Source of the DNA: Akebia trifoliata
Taxonomy: Eukaryota > Streptophyta > Magnoliopsida > Ranunculales > Lardizabalaceae
Direction: 5' to 3'
Assembly (NCBI GenBank): GCA_017979445.1
Contig: CM030704.1
Location: forward strand, 10,523,658-10,587,657
DNA: 64,000 bases
The notes beneath the pieces are model-generated. The model did not search any database and was not told the origin of the DNA. It saw only the letters and a list, made by a program, of their open reading frames with translations. This document shows positions 11,455 to 21,639 of this stretch, piece by piece. The position numbers were made by a program, and so were the translations under genes. Every line of letters begins with the position of its first letter. Within the stretch, counting starts at the first letter, position 1.

Positions 11455-12360
11455 ACGCGAAGTTGGCATTAACACGGGACTAGCAAAATATTTTGAAAAA
11501 GAATTACATCAACACAGAGTTGGCATTGACACGGAGTCGGGAAAACATTTTGAAAAATGTAGTTTCATCAGCACGGAGCTGGCATCGACATGGAGTCGAG
11601 AAAACATTTTTGAAAAAGAAATTTCATCAGCACGGAGCTGGCATCGACACGGAGTCGGTAAAATTTAAAAACGATTTCATCAGCACGGAGCTGGCATCGA
11701 CATGGAGTCGGTAAAGCATTTTGAAAAAGTGAAATTTCATCAGCACGGAGCTGGCATCGACACGGAGTCGGTGAAGCATTTTGAAAAAGAAATTTCATCA
11801 GCACGGAGCTGGCATCGACACGGAGTCGGTAAAATTTAAAAACGATTTCATCAGCATGGAGCTGGCATCGACATGGAGTCGGTAAAGAATTTTGAAAAAG
11901 TGAAATTTCATCAGCACGGAGCTGGCATCGACACAGAGTCGGTGAAGTATTTTGAAAAAAAAATTTCATCAGCACGGAGCTGGCATCGACACGAAGTCGG
12001 TAAAGTATTTTGAAAAAATGAAATTTCATCAACAAGGAGCTGGCATCGACACGGAGTCGGTAAAGTATTTTGAAAAAGAAATTTTATCAGCACGGAGCTG
12101 GCATCGACACGGAGTCGGTAAAGCATTTTGAAAAAATGAAATTTCATCAGCACAGAGCTGGCATCGACACGGAGTCGGTAAAGTATTTTGAAAAAATGAA
12201 ATTTCATCAGCACGGAGCTGGCATCGACACGGAGTCGGTAAAGTATTTTTAAAAAAATTTCATCAGCACGGAGCTGGCATCGACACGGAGTCGGTAAAAT
12301 TTAAAATGATTACATCAGCACGAAGCTGGCATCGACACGGAGTCGGTAAGACATTTTGAA
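11455..12360 (-). repeat. Minisatellite of 52-60 bp units, about 16 copies, inside the Ogre-type element
   Basis: The core CAGCACGGAGCTGGCATCGA plus CACGGAGTCGGTAAA recurs about 16 times, at about 11462, 11519, 11578, 11637, 11689, 11749, 11807, 11859, 11919, 11978, 12038, 12096, 12156, 12216, 12271 and 12325. Unit lengths alternate (52, 60, 58), and the trio 11637-11806 is repeated as 11807-11977, giving a higher-order unit of about 170 bp. Each unit contains two short inverted repeats, CAGC-ACGGA-GCTG and CGAC-ACGGA-GTCG. The block lies between ORF1 and gag. Long open frames on both strands here (11568-12035, 11911-12213, 11493-11714, 12070-12252) are by-products of repetition, not genes. 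Ogre elements are known to carry tandem repeats in untranslated parts. Confidence 0.95.
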
Positions 12361-12518
12361 AAAGAAGATTACATTTTGAATTTTGTACACCAACCCATTA
12401 AACAATTCATTTATGCCATGATTATCCACAAATATACTGAAAGAAATTTCATTGAACTATTAAAAATTGTTTGACAAATAGGATTTTCATTGAATTACAA
12501 CTTTCAAATAATCCTGTT

Positions 12519-13706
12519 TTACATTCTTTTACATGGACGCTTGGATTTGTTTTGATCGTCATCAGGATTGCTGGGACAATTAGGCTTGCTTCTTTTAGTT
12601 CTAACGACTGACTCTTTGAACTCTGCTGGTCCATCTGGATACCCTAAGGTGCGTTTGTTCCACGCCTTCTCAATGAGATGCACTAACTTTTCAGTCAATG
12701 ATTCGGGAGAAAAGAATTGTTTGTGTTGAGGTAGCAAAAATTCTATAGGTACTCCGTACTGTTCTGGGATCAAAGCAGGTTGGTAAAAAGATGTCTCGTC
12801 TAGTCCGATCAAACAGACATAATAGGATCCTTTGGTACCTAAAACAGGGTAGTCCGTCATCCACCAAGGGCATCTCAAACCAATATGACGTGCAAGACGA
12901 GAATCCAACCATTTGCCCCATGCCTTGACTGAGTTGTGACGCACTAACATGTTTCTCTTGGAAAAGTGCTCTGGTCTATACTCGAGGGTTGAAGGAATGT
13001 CCACAATTTTGAGACGGTCGCAGAGCCACATATAAAGTAGGTGAGGGCTTCCTTTGAAATCCCTTCCCTCACTATTTTTTATGACATCCAAACCTGAGAA
13101 GGTTTCAGCTAGAATAAGAGGTACGGGATTGATTTTTCTAGAGAACTGGGAAGCTATGTCTATGAAAGACTCAGGAACAGTTTGACCCTCGCTTTTGGAG
13201 GTCAGTATGTATTGGGCTAGGATCCCTAAACATAATCGATAGTCTCTAGTGGCTCTCCAAGCTTCTGGTTTTACATTGATGGGATGACTACAAGAGTGGT
13301 ATAGACTCAATAAGGGTACTAAATCCAATCTCCCGTTACGGACTAAGGCCTTGGCTTCTTCCTTTGAAATGTTTAGGCCTGTGACGAGATCACCAGAATA
13401 TCCTGTCTTCAATGAAGGCCTGACTAGAGGACCTGAAGTAGATATCCCCATGATACCACAATAGTCTTCATGAGTAGGACATAAGTGCATATGCCCAATG
13501 TGGAAGATGTGAAGATAAGGATTCCAACGCTTAGCCATAGCGTGCAAAAGGTTCCAATCTATCTCAAACTCGTGGAAGTACAGAGCGCATCTCAACATGA
13601 ATTTTGCAAAGTTGAATTTCTCTACGGTGTGCATCCCCGTGATGGTTGTTTTGACCAATTGGTCGATTGGGTTATTGCCTGCAGCCAGCATCCTGAGTTG
13701 ACACAA
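12519..13706 (-). CDS. ORF1 protein of the Ogre-type element (DUF7745/plant-mobile-domain-like)
   Basis: An uninterrupted 395-codon frame. Ogre elements carry an extra ORF upstream of gag whose role is unknown, and this one has the matching position and size. Visible features: W-N-P-x-L-H-I-F-H-I-G-H followed by LCPTHEDYCGIMG, the G-x-x-x-x-x-P-T-x-E-[DE]-[YF] pattern typical of plant proteins with a DUF7745 or plant-mobile-domain-like region; a Trp/Cys-rich stretch RCPWWMTDYPVLGTKGSYYV (about residues 270-290); and a strongly basic C-terminus ending KSKRPCKRM that could act as a nuclear localisation signal. There is no signal peptide or membrane segment. I chose the first Met of the frame; a start a few codons later is possible. 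The domain name is from memory of the family pattern and not from a search. Confidence 0.65.
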   Translation of the reverse strand: MCQLRMLAAGNNPIDQLVKTTITGMHTVEKFNFAKFMLRCALYFHEFEIDWNLLHAMAKRWNPYLHIFHIGHMHLCPTHEDYCGIMGISTSGPLVRPSLKTGYSGDLVTGLNISKEEAKALVRNGRLDLVPLLSLYHSCSHPINVKPEAWRATRDYRLCLGILAQYILTSKSEGQTVPESFIDIASQFSRKINPVPLILAETFSGLDVIKNSEGRDFKGSPHLLYMWLCDRLKIVDIPSTLEYRPEHFSKRNMLVRHNSVKAWGKWLDSRLARHIGLRCPWWMTDYPVLGTKGSYYVCLIGLDETSFYQPALIPEQYGVPIEFLLPQHKQFFSPESLTEKLVHLIEKAWNKRTLGYPDGPAEFKESVVRTKRSKPNCPSNPDDDQNKSKRPCKRM

Positions 13707-15838
13707 GAGAATGTTCAGTACATTTCCAAGGTCAATGTAAAGTTACTTTTCTTTTGAAAATCTTTGTTCTTATGGAAAACACTTTTCTTTTTTGAAAATT
13801 TGATTTTCATTTTGATTTAAATGGCCCGGCCTATCATGATCATTGGATCGAGATGGACTGAGTCATTTTTGCAAGAAATGGATTCTTTATTGGGTCGGTG
13901 TACCCATTTTAATTTTTGAAAATAAAATTTTGACCCTTGAGGACAGTCATACACTTTGATCTCTTTATTCACATACATCCACATACATCAATCATCAAGT
14001 TTCTTTCAACAACCCGGGAACACCCGCGATAAGTTCGAGTCGTGACTTACAGGGAAGGTTTTTAGACTCTAAGCTTACTACTGCAATGCATTTTTATCTG
14101 GCCACTCTTGCCCAAGTACACCTATATACCTCTCAAGCGTACTCAATCAGACGGTACGTGGTGACTTGGTTTGATATACCGTATAGGTGACAATCTAAAA
14201 CTTCAATTCACTTCTCTGAAGCCAAAAACAGCCAGTTTGATCTCCAGTTGAGAGGTGGCACACGATGCTGAGCAAAGGCCCGCTTAAGTACCTCTCGTCT
14301 AGAATAGACGTAATCTATCCTCTTCGTACAGTAGGGTACAGCGGGGCAGGATCTTGCTTAGGCACTGGTTTTGACCAAGAAGTGCAATTGATGTACTTGG
14401 ATTATCTTTTATATACCTATGGGTACGAGTCAAGAGTTGTAGCTTTCATAAATGGTTTTCGCATCCCGCGAGGGGACCGACCACGTACTAGTACTACGTT
14501 GGCAATCGGGACATGTGACCGTGCGGCTTACAATAGGACAAAGGCTCAGGTCGCTCCAACATGGGTGTATCGAATACCTTTCAGAATCACACTGATAAAA
14601 CGATATTGATTCTCTAGTTTTATATGCCTTACGGTACGTGATTGGAGTTGTGGTTTTCATGAATGACGTCGCATCTCCGAGGAGACCGGGCCACGCACTA
14701 GTGCCACGTTGGCTATTAGGGACATGCAAGCGTGCAATACAGTAAAGTAAACGTGCTAGTGGTGTGTGCAAATAAGATAGGGTGTGCCCGGGGCATTTTC
14801 CAAATGAGTAGGCCCGTTGGCCAGATCACAGCCTTTTAGATAATTTGTCCGTAAGAGTCGCACATTCATCATCAACCAATCAATTTTTTTTTTTTCAATT
14901 TTACGAATGAACTAATCATAAAAGGACTTCTCATTTTTTTTTTTTTTTTTTTTATAGTCCAACCAACGATCACTTTGAATTTTCATTTTGATCAATCAAA
15001 AAGTGGCGAGTGGTACGCCCTGAGTTTGAAAAAGATGATCCGTTTGATCTTTTGAAGCTTTAAAACTTAAAATAAAAATAAGTTCCAAAAGGAAAGTTTC
15101 CAAAACTGATGTAAGGAACAAGTTGAGCAAAAAAAAAAAAAAATTTAATTTAATTAATTTTTTTTTTAATAAAATTTTTTTGTGCCCATTTTGAGGCACA
15201 TTGCCTCTGGTTTTTGGCTTGGGCCAAATTTTTTTCCCCTTTTTTATGCTTTTCTTTCCTATTCATTTTGTATCGCGACGAGACGTCAAACGGAAATGAT
15301 AGCGTAAACGATAGTAAATGAGCTCAAAAACCGATTCTGACTTTGTCACATTTGATAGAAAATTTTGTTCTACCCCAAATTGATATGCACTAATAGCTAA
15401 TCGGAGATCGGACGAGAAAGTTATGATCATTTTAAGTTCGACTGTCCATTCGGCCAAAAAAGAAGAAAAACGACATTTTTTATTTATTTTTTTATTTTTT
15501 TATTTTTTTATTTGTTTTTTTATTTTTTTATTTTTTATACACATTTTGAGGCACATTGCCGCTGGTTTTTGGCTTTGGCCAAAAAAGAAATTTTTTTTTT
15601 TTCATTTGTTTGATGATACGCATGCTTAAAATGACATAATCGGAGAAATAAAGTGAAAATCGGATTTTTTGTTTTTTGTTTTTTTTCAAACGAGTAAATA
15701 AATAAAGGAAACCTACCTAAAAAATAAATACAACAAACACAACAAGTATTGTTAGCTTGCAAAGATAAAAAAAATAAAAATTGAAACCTTTCCTTTTTTA
15801 CCAAAATAACCGAGTTGACACGAGGGTGGAGCTTTTAC
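13707..15838 (-). other. 5' leader of the Ogre-type element, with internal duplications
   Basis: About 2.1 kb between primer-binding site and ORF1 with no credible coding frame. Two internal duplications are visible. About 14415-14535 and 14620-14745 share a segment built around CACGTACTAGTACTACGTTGG / CACGCACTAGTGCCACGTTGG. About 15185-15235 and 15541-15585 share TTTTGAGGCACATTGCC and TGGTTTTTGGCTT. 15470-15540 is a T-rich simple repeat (runs of T broken by single A). Similar long leaders are usual in Ogre elements. Confidence 0.6.
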
Positions 15839-15856
15839 TCCCCAGTGGAGTCGCCA
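15839..15856 (-). other. Primer-binding site, tRNA-Arg type
   Basis: On the minus strand, TGGCGACTCCACTGGGGA starts three bases after the 5' LTR end. It begins with TGG, complementary to the CCA end of a tRNA. Ogre elements are known to use tRNA-Arg, and the sequence agrees with my memory of that site. Confidence 0.75.
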
Positions 15857-15859
15857 AGC

Positions 15860-17864
15860 TGTAGACACGGGATTTCGCCATTATGATGACCACATCTACA
15901 ATGGTTTGGAGTCGCCACCATTCATTTTTGTAAGTGGGTGTGAATGGTCACCCGATGTGCATTTTTTTTAGAAAATGTGACATTTTTGGTATTTAGTGAC
16001 TCTCGATGGATAAAGATGAATCAACCCTTGAGATTCGAGTAAGTGGCTCAGTTGGAGAAAAGGGAAGGTGTTAGGCACCCTTTTCTCTCCATTAGATAGT
16101 GGTAACCTCAATTCAACTCGGTCATTTTGATTAAAAAAAATATAAAAAATGATGTGCCACGTGTTGTGCATTTGTACCCTAGATAGGGATTCATTTTCGG
16201 CTTGATCATAGGGTCATTCCATTGATGGAAATGACCCTTATAGACCTTTAGCCTTGGGGTCCATTCATCCTAAAAAATAAAATGAAGGGGAGAGGGTGAT
16301 AGAAGAGGGAGGAGGAGGGGGTGTAGAAGAGAGAGGGGGGGATTGAACCCACCTTGTATCTTCCTTCTTCTTTTCTTCCTCTTGAGTCCTTAGTATTTTA
16401 TGAAAATACAATTCTTGTATGGTTGAAGGAGTAGAGAAGAGATGATGAGAGAGATGAGTGGAGTATAATATTTTTTTTTTATATGAGACTTGAGGAGGAT
16501 TGGTGATGGTTGTTAGTAGTGAGAGTTGGAGAGAATTTTGTAGTGAAAGTTGGGGGCCATTTTTGGGAAGAGGAGGAGGGTATTTATAGATGTTGAGGAG
16601 TTATTTTAGGGATATAATGGGGTGAAGTGAAGAAAAAGGGTAGAATGGTTATGAGTTTGAGAGAGAAATAGGTGTAATTTAGAGGAGATTGGAGGGTATT
16701 TAAGGAAGGGGGTTAAATGGGTGAGTTTTGACCCAAATGGTTTGGATCCTACCCAACCCATTTGGGTGGAGTGTTTGGTGAGGTGAGTTTAAGATGGTGG
16801 TTGAGATTAAATGGTATTTGGTTTAAGAGAATGGAGGATTTAAAGAGGTGGTTGATGATATTTTGGGAGGGTGAGGGAGATGATGCCATGTGTCAAAGTG
16901 GTTGGAAATGAAGGGTTGAGATAAGTTGATGGGAGAGGTTGAGTGTTTGACTTGAGAGGATGGTGTAGGTTTAGGTTGTAGATGTAGGTTTTGTAGGGAA
17001 TGATGAGGGTAGATTAGGGGAGGTATAGGTTAGGGGTGTGGGTAGATGTGTTTGATTTGAGAGAAAAGGTGATGGGTTGATGTGTGGGTAGATGGGATTT
17101 AAAGCAAATTAATTGGGGTAGGTAGTTGGGTGAGGGAGGTGAGATGGGGTGATGACATGTGTCATCTTTTGATGATAAAAGAGTGATTGGTTGATGTGGG
17201 TTGTGGTTTATGGGTTAGGGTTGTGGGTTGGATAATGAATTGGATATGGTTAATGATTTGTGGGCTTTGTAGTGTTGGGCTTGGGTTTTAGAAATGGTTT
17301 TGGGTTTTAGGGTTTGGTTGAGGGTTATTTTGGAATGGGTTTTGAGGGTATAGGTTGGTTTTAGATTTTAGGTGATGTGGGATTGATTTTAGGCTAAGGG
17401 TAAGATGAGAAATCGATTTAGGAAAGTATTGAGGGCTCATGGGCCTTAGGTGGGCCTATGATTTTTTGCGGATTCGGAGGCGGAGCGGTGGTAGTGGAGG
17501 AGGGGTAGGCATCCCAAGTCTCACATTTTTAATTTTTTAATTTTTTTAGATTTTTGCAATCATTAGTTTGATCAAAAATGCCACATGTTGACGAATCGGG
17601 CTTTTTAGGCCCGTTGGTGAAATTTATCGAAAATTTGGCGTTTTTTATTTTGGAAGCGGAGTGGTGAATATTGGGAAGACGTAAGGTAGGCCGAGTCCTT
17701 TTGGTAGGTCTCCTAAACCATTGAGAGGTCTTAGGGGCCTCGGGTTGGTAAAAATGTCACTTTTCAATGACTTGGGCCTTTAAGGCCCGTTGGCCCATTT
17801 ATTTAGAAAATCGATATTTTTGGGCCCTTTCGAGAAGTGGCCCGTTCAAATTGAGGTGTCTACA
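15860..17864 (-). repeat. 5' LTR of the Ogre-type element
   Basis: 2005 bp, TGTAGACAC...GTGTCTACA. It drives transcription to the left. Conserved motifs: GGAGTCGCCACC at 15908-15919 and GGAAGGTGTTAGGCACC at 16063-16079. Near-identity with 5478-7482 indicates a fairly recent insertion. Confidence 0.92.
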
Positions 17865-17869
17865 GTAGT
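17865..17869. repeat. Target-site duplication, right copy (GTAGT)
   Basis: Follows the LTR terminus TACA directly; matches GTAGC at 5473-5477 except for one C/T difference. Confidence 0.75.
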
Positions 17870-18800
17870 CCCTAAGTTTTAGGACTTCCCTACATAGTCC
17901 ATTAAGTAAAATTTTTCTTTTCAATAGTCCTTGCACCCCATTCCCCACATTTCTCACAATTGAAATGCCGAAACTCCCCTAACCGTTCGAACTCACCATT
18001 TTCATCTAACAAATTTGAATTTCTAATATTCTAATAGAGAGTTTCAGAGATTCCATTCCGACGGAAAGTGTTTGAGAAGGAAGGAGAAGCCATTTTCATG
18101 GGATTTTTCAAGCATTTCGAGGACGAATGTAAAAAAGCTAGTTTTTTCCCTTCATTTTTGGATGAAAATAAATCAAGGATGATTCTTTTAGTTTGAAATC
18201 ATCTATATAAGTTGTTATGTTAAAATTTTAGTTGATCGTTCCATGTATGTTAGTCAAAAAATAAAAATGGGCGGGTTTTACCAACATTGTTGAGGTCACC
18301 ACTTTTTATTGTCGAGTTTTTGACATTTAAAAAAAAATGTCGAACTGGACAATAAAAGTGGTGAGTTCGACAATAAATAAAAAGTGATGAACTCGACACT
18401 TTACAAAAAATTTAGAATCTCCACTTCTTTCTTCATTTTCGTCATAAATTGTCAAAATAAATAAAAATATAGCTAAATGTTCAAAATTAGAAATATATCA
18501 TTTCCATTCGTCATTCACGATAGAAAATTGTCGAAAATGATTGCAATCACTATTCAAAAATCTAAGTTTGTGAAGAAGATGAGAAGAAGGGTAGTTTGGA
18601 TATTTCAAGAAAATTATAAGGTGAGATGGGTTGAGGGCCATTAAGAAATAAAAAATTTACTAAATTGACTATCAAGTTACAGTCCAAAACTTAGGTACTA
18701 TTTAAAAATAAATTTCTCTACTAGTGTCCTCTAATTAATTTTCCTTATTTTCTTAAAACCATCTCAAAAACTATAACTTTGGACCTCAGTCCTCAACAAC

Positions 18801-18803
18801 TTA
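18801..18803. repeat. TTA target-site duplication of the Harbinger element, left copy
   Basis: TTA precedes the terminal GGTGTTGTTTAATACAACTT. The same triplet follows the right end at 25706-25708. A TWA duplication is the hallmark of PIF/Harbinger insertion. Confidence 0.75.
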
Positions 18804-19785
18804 GGTGTTGTTTAATACAACTTCAAAACGCAGATTTTCCAGCATTTGCAATCAAAAGCTGCATTTTGAAGCTTAATCAAATGCAACCCAGCAACTACGT
18901 TGAAATATTGCGTTTTGAAATGCAAATAAGAGAAGCGGTAAAGAGGAGCTTTTTAAAACTGCGTTTGCGGGAGATTGAGATACCGAATAAATGGTTCATG
19001 TAAATGACATTTTTGCCCTTGCCTATTTTCTCCTTCGAATAAATCGACAGAAGCTCTCTTGAACCTCTCTTCGCACACACAACGGCTCTCTCTCTGGAAC
19101 CTCTCTCTTACTCTTGGACACCTCTCTCTTTGTTTCATCTTTGTCTTCAAACGTCTAACACAGCTGTGCATAGCTGTTCAATCTCCAACTCGCACAAATC
19201 TATCTCCTTCTCAAAGCTCTCGCACAGATCTTGAAGGAGTTCGACCTCTACATCATCACTCATCAACTCTTATAGGTATCCTTCTCATTTTAGTATATTT
19301 ATAGATCGAATACGTTTTTAGTTTGGGGTTTTTGGTTTAGAGAATGGGTTTTACCTGTATGCCCATCACAATATCGATCTCGAACTCAACAAGTCAAGGC
19401 CATGTGAAGCCAATCTAGGATGGTGAGAGCTTATTGATTGGGTGCAACCATGACTATCATTGAGTTATATAGTTTTTTTTCCAAAAATCGAAACAAAAGA
19501 GAACATAATTTTATATTTTATTCATAAATAAATATATAACCAATTCTTTAAGTGTTAAAGACGAACGTTAGAATTAAAATTTCAATTGTTAGCTTGTGTT
19601 TACATAGTTGAGATCGAATTTTTTTTTTTTACATGAATCATTTTTCTGGAGTTGTTGAAAGAAATTCTAAATTCAAACCATCTCAAATGCGTTTTCATTA
19701 CTTTACTATTTATTAATTTTACTTCATATATTCTTTTAAAATATTTTGCCTTTTACTATTACAACTTATCCATCCCAACATACAA

Positions 19786-20085
19786 TTTTGTTTTTATTTT
19801 TTATTTTTGCACATTACTTGATACTCACAACTCAATTTATTAAATCTTTTCCTACCACCATATCTAGTCCATTTCTAATATTATCATATTTTTTATATAA
19901 GAGAGTGCACTCTTGACTTGTCTATGGGATTAGTCGGATTAAGTTTGAATACTCATGTATCAAAAAATAATAATAATAAATAAATAAATAGTTATAATTG
20001 AGTGTGAGGAATGCTATCCCTTCTTTCACATGAGTAGTTTGCATCCCCTGTTTGTCATCATCATCATATATGCCTTATCTTCAAT
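19786..20085. repeat. 300 bp direct duplication, copy 1
   Basis: The segment starting near TTTTTGCACATTACTTGATA and ending near GTTTGTCATCATCATCATAT recurs about 600 bases downstream at 20387-20686 with few differences, including the same (AAT)n tract. It is non-coding and lies inside the Harbinger element. Confidence 0.85.
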
Positions 20086-20386
20086 TTTAGCAATGCTCTT
20101 AATTAGATTTGAATTCCTGATTTAGAGCTAGTCAAGAGGTTGTTTTAGTTATGGTTTTGACTTCAAAGATTTATCCATTGCTTCTTTTGCCTTTAGTGGT
20201 AGCACAACCTCTTTTCTTATATAATCTATTTCGATCTCCTCTTCTAAGAAATCTTTCCCATGCCACTGTAAGGAAATTTATTTTGCTCACCTTTCTTCAT
20301 TTTCAATATATGTTGGATTGAAATCTATTAGATCACAATTAAGATGGATGTTTCTTTTGCTCCAACTACCAAGATGGATACAATTT

Positions 20387-20686
20387 TGGTTTTATTTTTT
20401 ATTTTTGCACATTACTTGATACTCACAACTCAATCTATTAAATCTTTTCCTACCACCATATCTAGTCCATTCTTAATATTATCATCTTTTTTATATAAGA
20501 GAGTGCACTCTTGACTTGTCCATGGGATTAGTCGGATTAAGTTTGAATACTCATGTATCAAATAATAATAATAATAATAAATAAGTAAATAGTTATATTT
20601 GAGTATGAGGAATGTTATCCCTTCTTTCACATGAGTAGTTTGCATCCCCTGTTTGTCGTCATCATCATATATGCCCTATCTCAAAT
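20387..20686. repeat. 300 bp direct duplication, copy 2
   Basis: Second copy of 19786-20085. The copies differ by scattered substitutions and in the length of the (AAT)n tract. The sequence between them (20086-20386) is single-copy in this window. Confidence 0.85.
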
Positions 20687-21330
20687 ATTAAGCTTTGTAA
20701 CATCTATGCCTTGCACAACTATTTTAATACTTCTTTCAACATGATTTCAATAGTAATGAAATTATCACTGTGATTATGTACTTGTAGGTGAATACGAAAA
20801 CTTTTTTTTTGTTATGTAAACCTTTTGATTTATATTTGAATAAAAGTATGGCCCTCTAGCGTAAGTCATTTTTAAAAACGATATTCAGTTGAGTAGGCAA
20901 TTACTTTGTTTAAATGCATGAAAGTAACTTGTATCGCTTTATGAATTGGCCTCGATAAAATTTATATTTTAGTTAGTTACGTGCAAATAACTGGTGACTT
21001 TTCAGTCTCATCTGTTGATTGTTAGTTCAAAACATGAGAGTTGGTTCTAGTTCAATAGTAATTGAAATGAGCAGTCCTAGGTTTTCTTCCATTTACATTT
21101 ATTTTTTCAAGTGTAAAATACAGTGCAAGTTGTATTTGAGTTGTTTGGTTGCAAGATTGTGCCAAAATTAGCAGTTGTAACCTGTATTTTGATTATTTTC
21201 CAAATCATATACACACAAAAGAGATCAAAAACCTATTAAGTCATTGGTTCAAAAAAGACTCTAAAATGAAAAAGATGAGATGGTGAAGAACTTCACAATA
21301 AGGCAATGACTACCGTGGGACTGAGAACAC

Positions 21331-21370
21331 ACATACACACACACACACACATACAAAACACACACACAAC
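21331..21370. repeat. CA-rich microsatellite
   Basis: An imperfect (CA)n run inside the Harbinger element, with interruptions by TA and AAA. Confidence 0.85.
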
Positions 21371-21639
21371 AATTACTGTATTTTGTACAGTCAAAGATTG
21401 AGAACACAGGATTCCCTCACCGTAGGACTGAGAACTGTACGTTATTCCGACTATCTATATAATAACCTGACATTGCCTCCTGGTTTCTCTCTTTGATTAT
21501 ACACTATGCAAAAATTGTAGGTTGAGATGGTGTAAGTAATCAAATAATTTACATGATTAATTGAAATAGAATATGACATGTTTCGTTCTATTGGTGTCTC
21601 ATATTATTACCATTGGCAGATGGAAGATAACAATTCAAA

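Larger units (their letters stand above)
5478..17864 (-). mobile_element. Ogre/Tat-type Ty3/gypsy retrotransposon lacking RT, RNase H and integrase
   Basis: A complete 12,387 bp unit transcribed on the minus strand. It has two LTRs of 2005 bp each, 5 bp target duplications (GTAGC/GTAGT), a tRNA-Arg-type primer-binding site next to the right-hand (5') LTR and a purine tract next to the left-hand (3') LTR. Internal order in element sense: leader, ORF1 (13706-12519), tandem-repeat block (12360-11455), gag (11373-8860), protease (8870-8102), linker (8166-7660), then almost directly the 3' LTR. ORF1 before gag, the long LTRs and the primer type are features of Ogre elements. The rest of pol is missing, so it could move only with enzymes supplied in trans. 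It sits inside an older foldback transposon. Confidence 0.9.
5429..18744. mobile_element. Foldback (long-TIR) transposon, split by the Ogre-type insertion
   Basis: The left piece is 5429-5477 and the right piece 17865-18744, with the 12.4 kb Ogre-type element in between. The left end GGGAAAATTACGTAAAGG pairs with the right end, which reads GGAAAATTAATTAGAGG on the minus strand. Joined across the insertion, TTTCTTTCTAAGTAG + TCCCTAAGTTTTAG lines up with the left arm of the uninterrupted relative at 25729 (TTCTTTCTAAATAGTCCTTC). The right piece contains the family's GTCGA...CTC motifs (18310-18400). No transposase is present. The superfamily is unknown; long-TIR Mutator-like derivatives are one possibility. 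Confidence 0.65.

Noticed and set aside
11568..12213. Long Cys/Leu-rich frames on both strands
   Set aside because: Translations of a minisatellite whose unit lengths change frame; the same peptide recurs because the DNA does.
11455..12360. CRISPR-like array (short palindromic repeats at regular steps)
   Set aside because: The whole unit, including the part between hairpins, is conserved, so there are no unique spacers, and it lies inside a plant retrotransposon.
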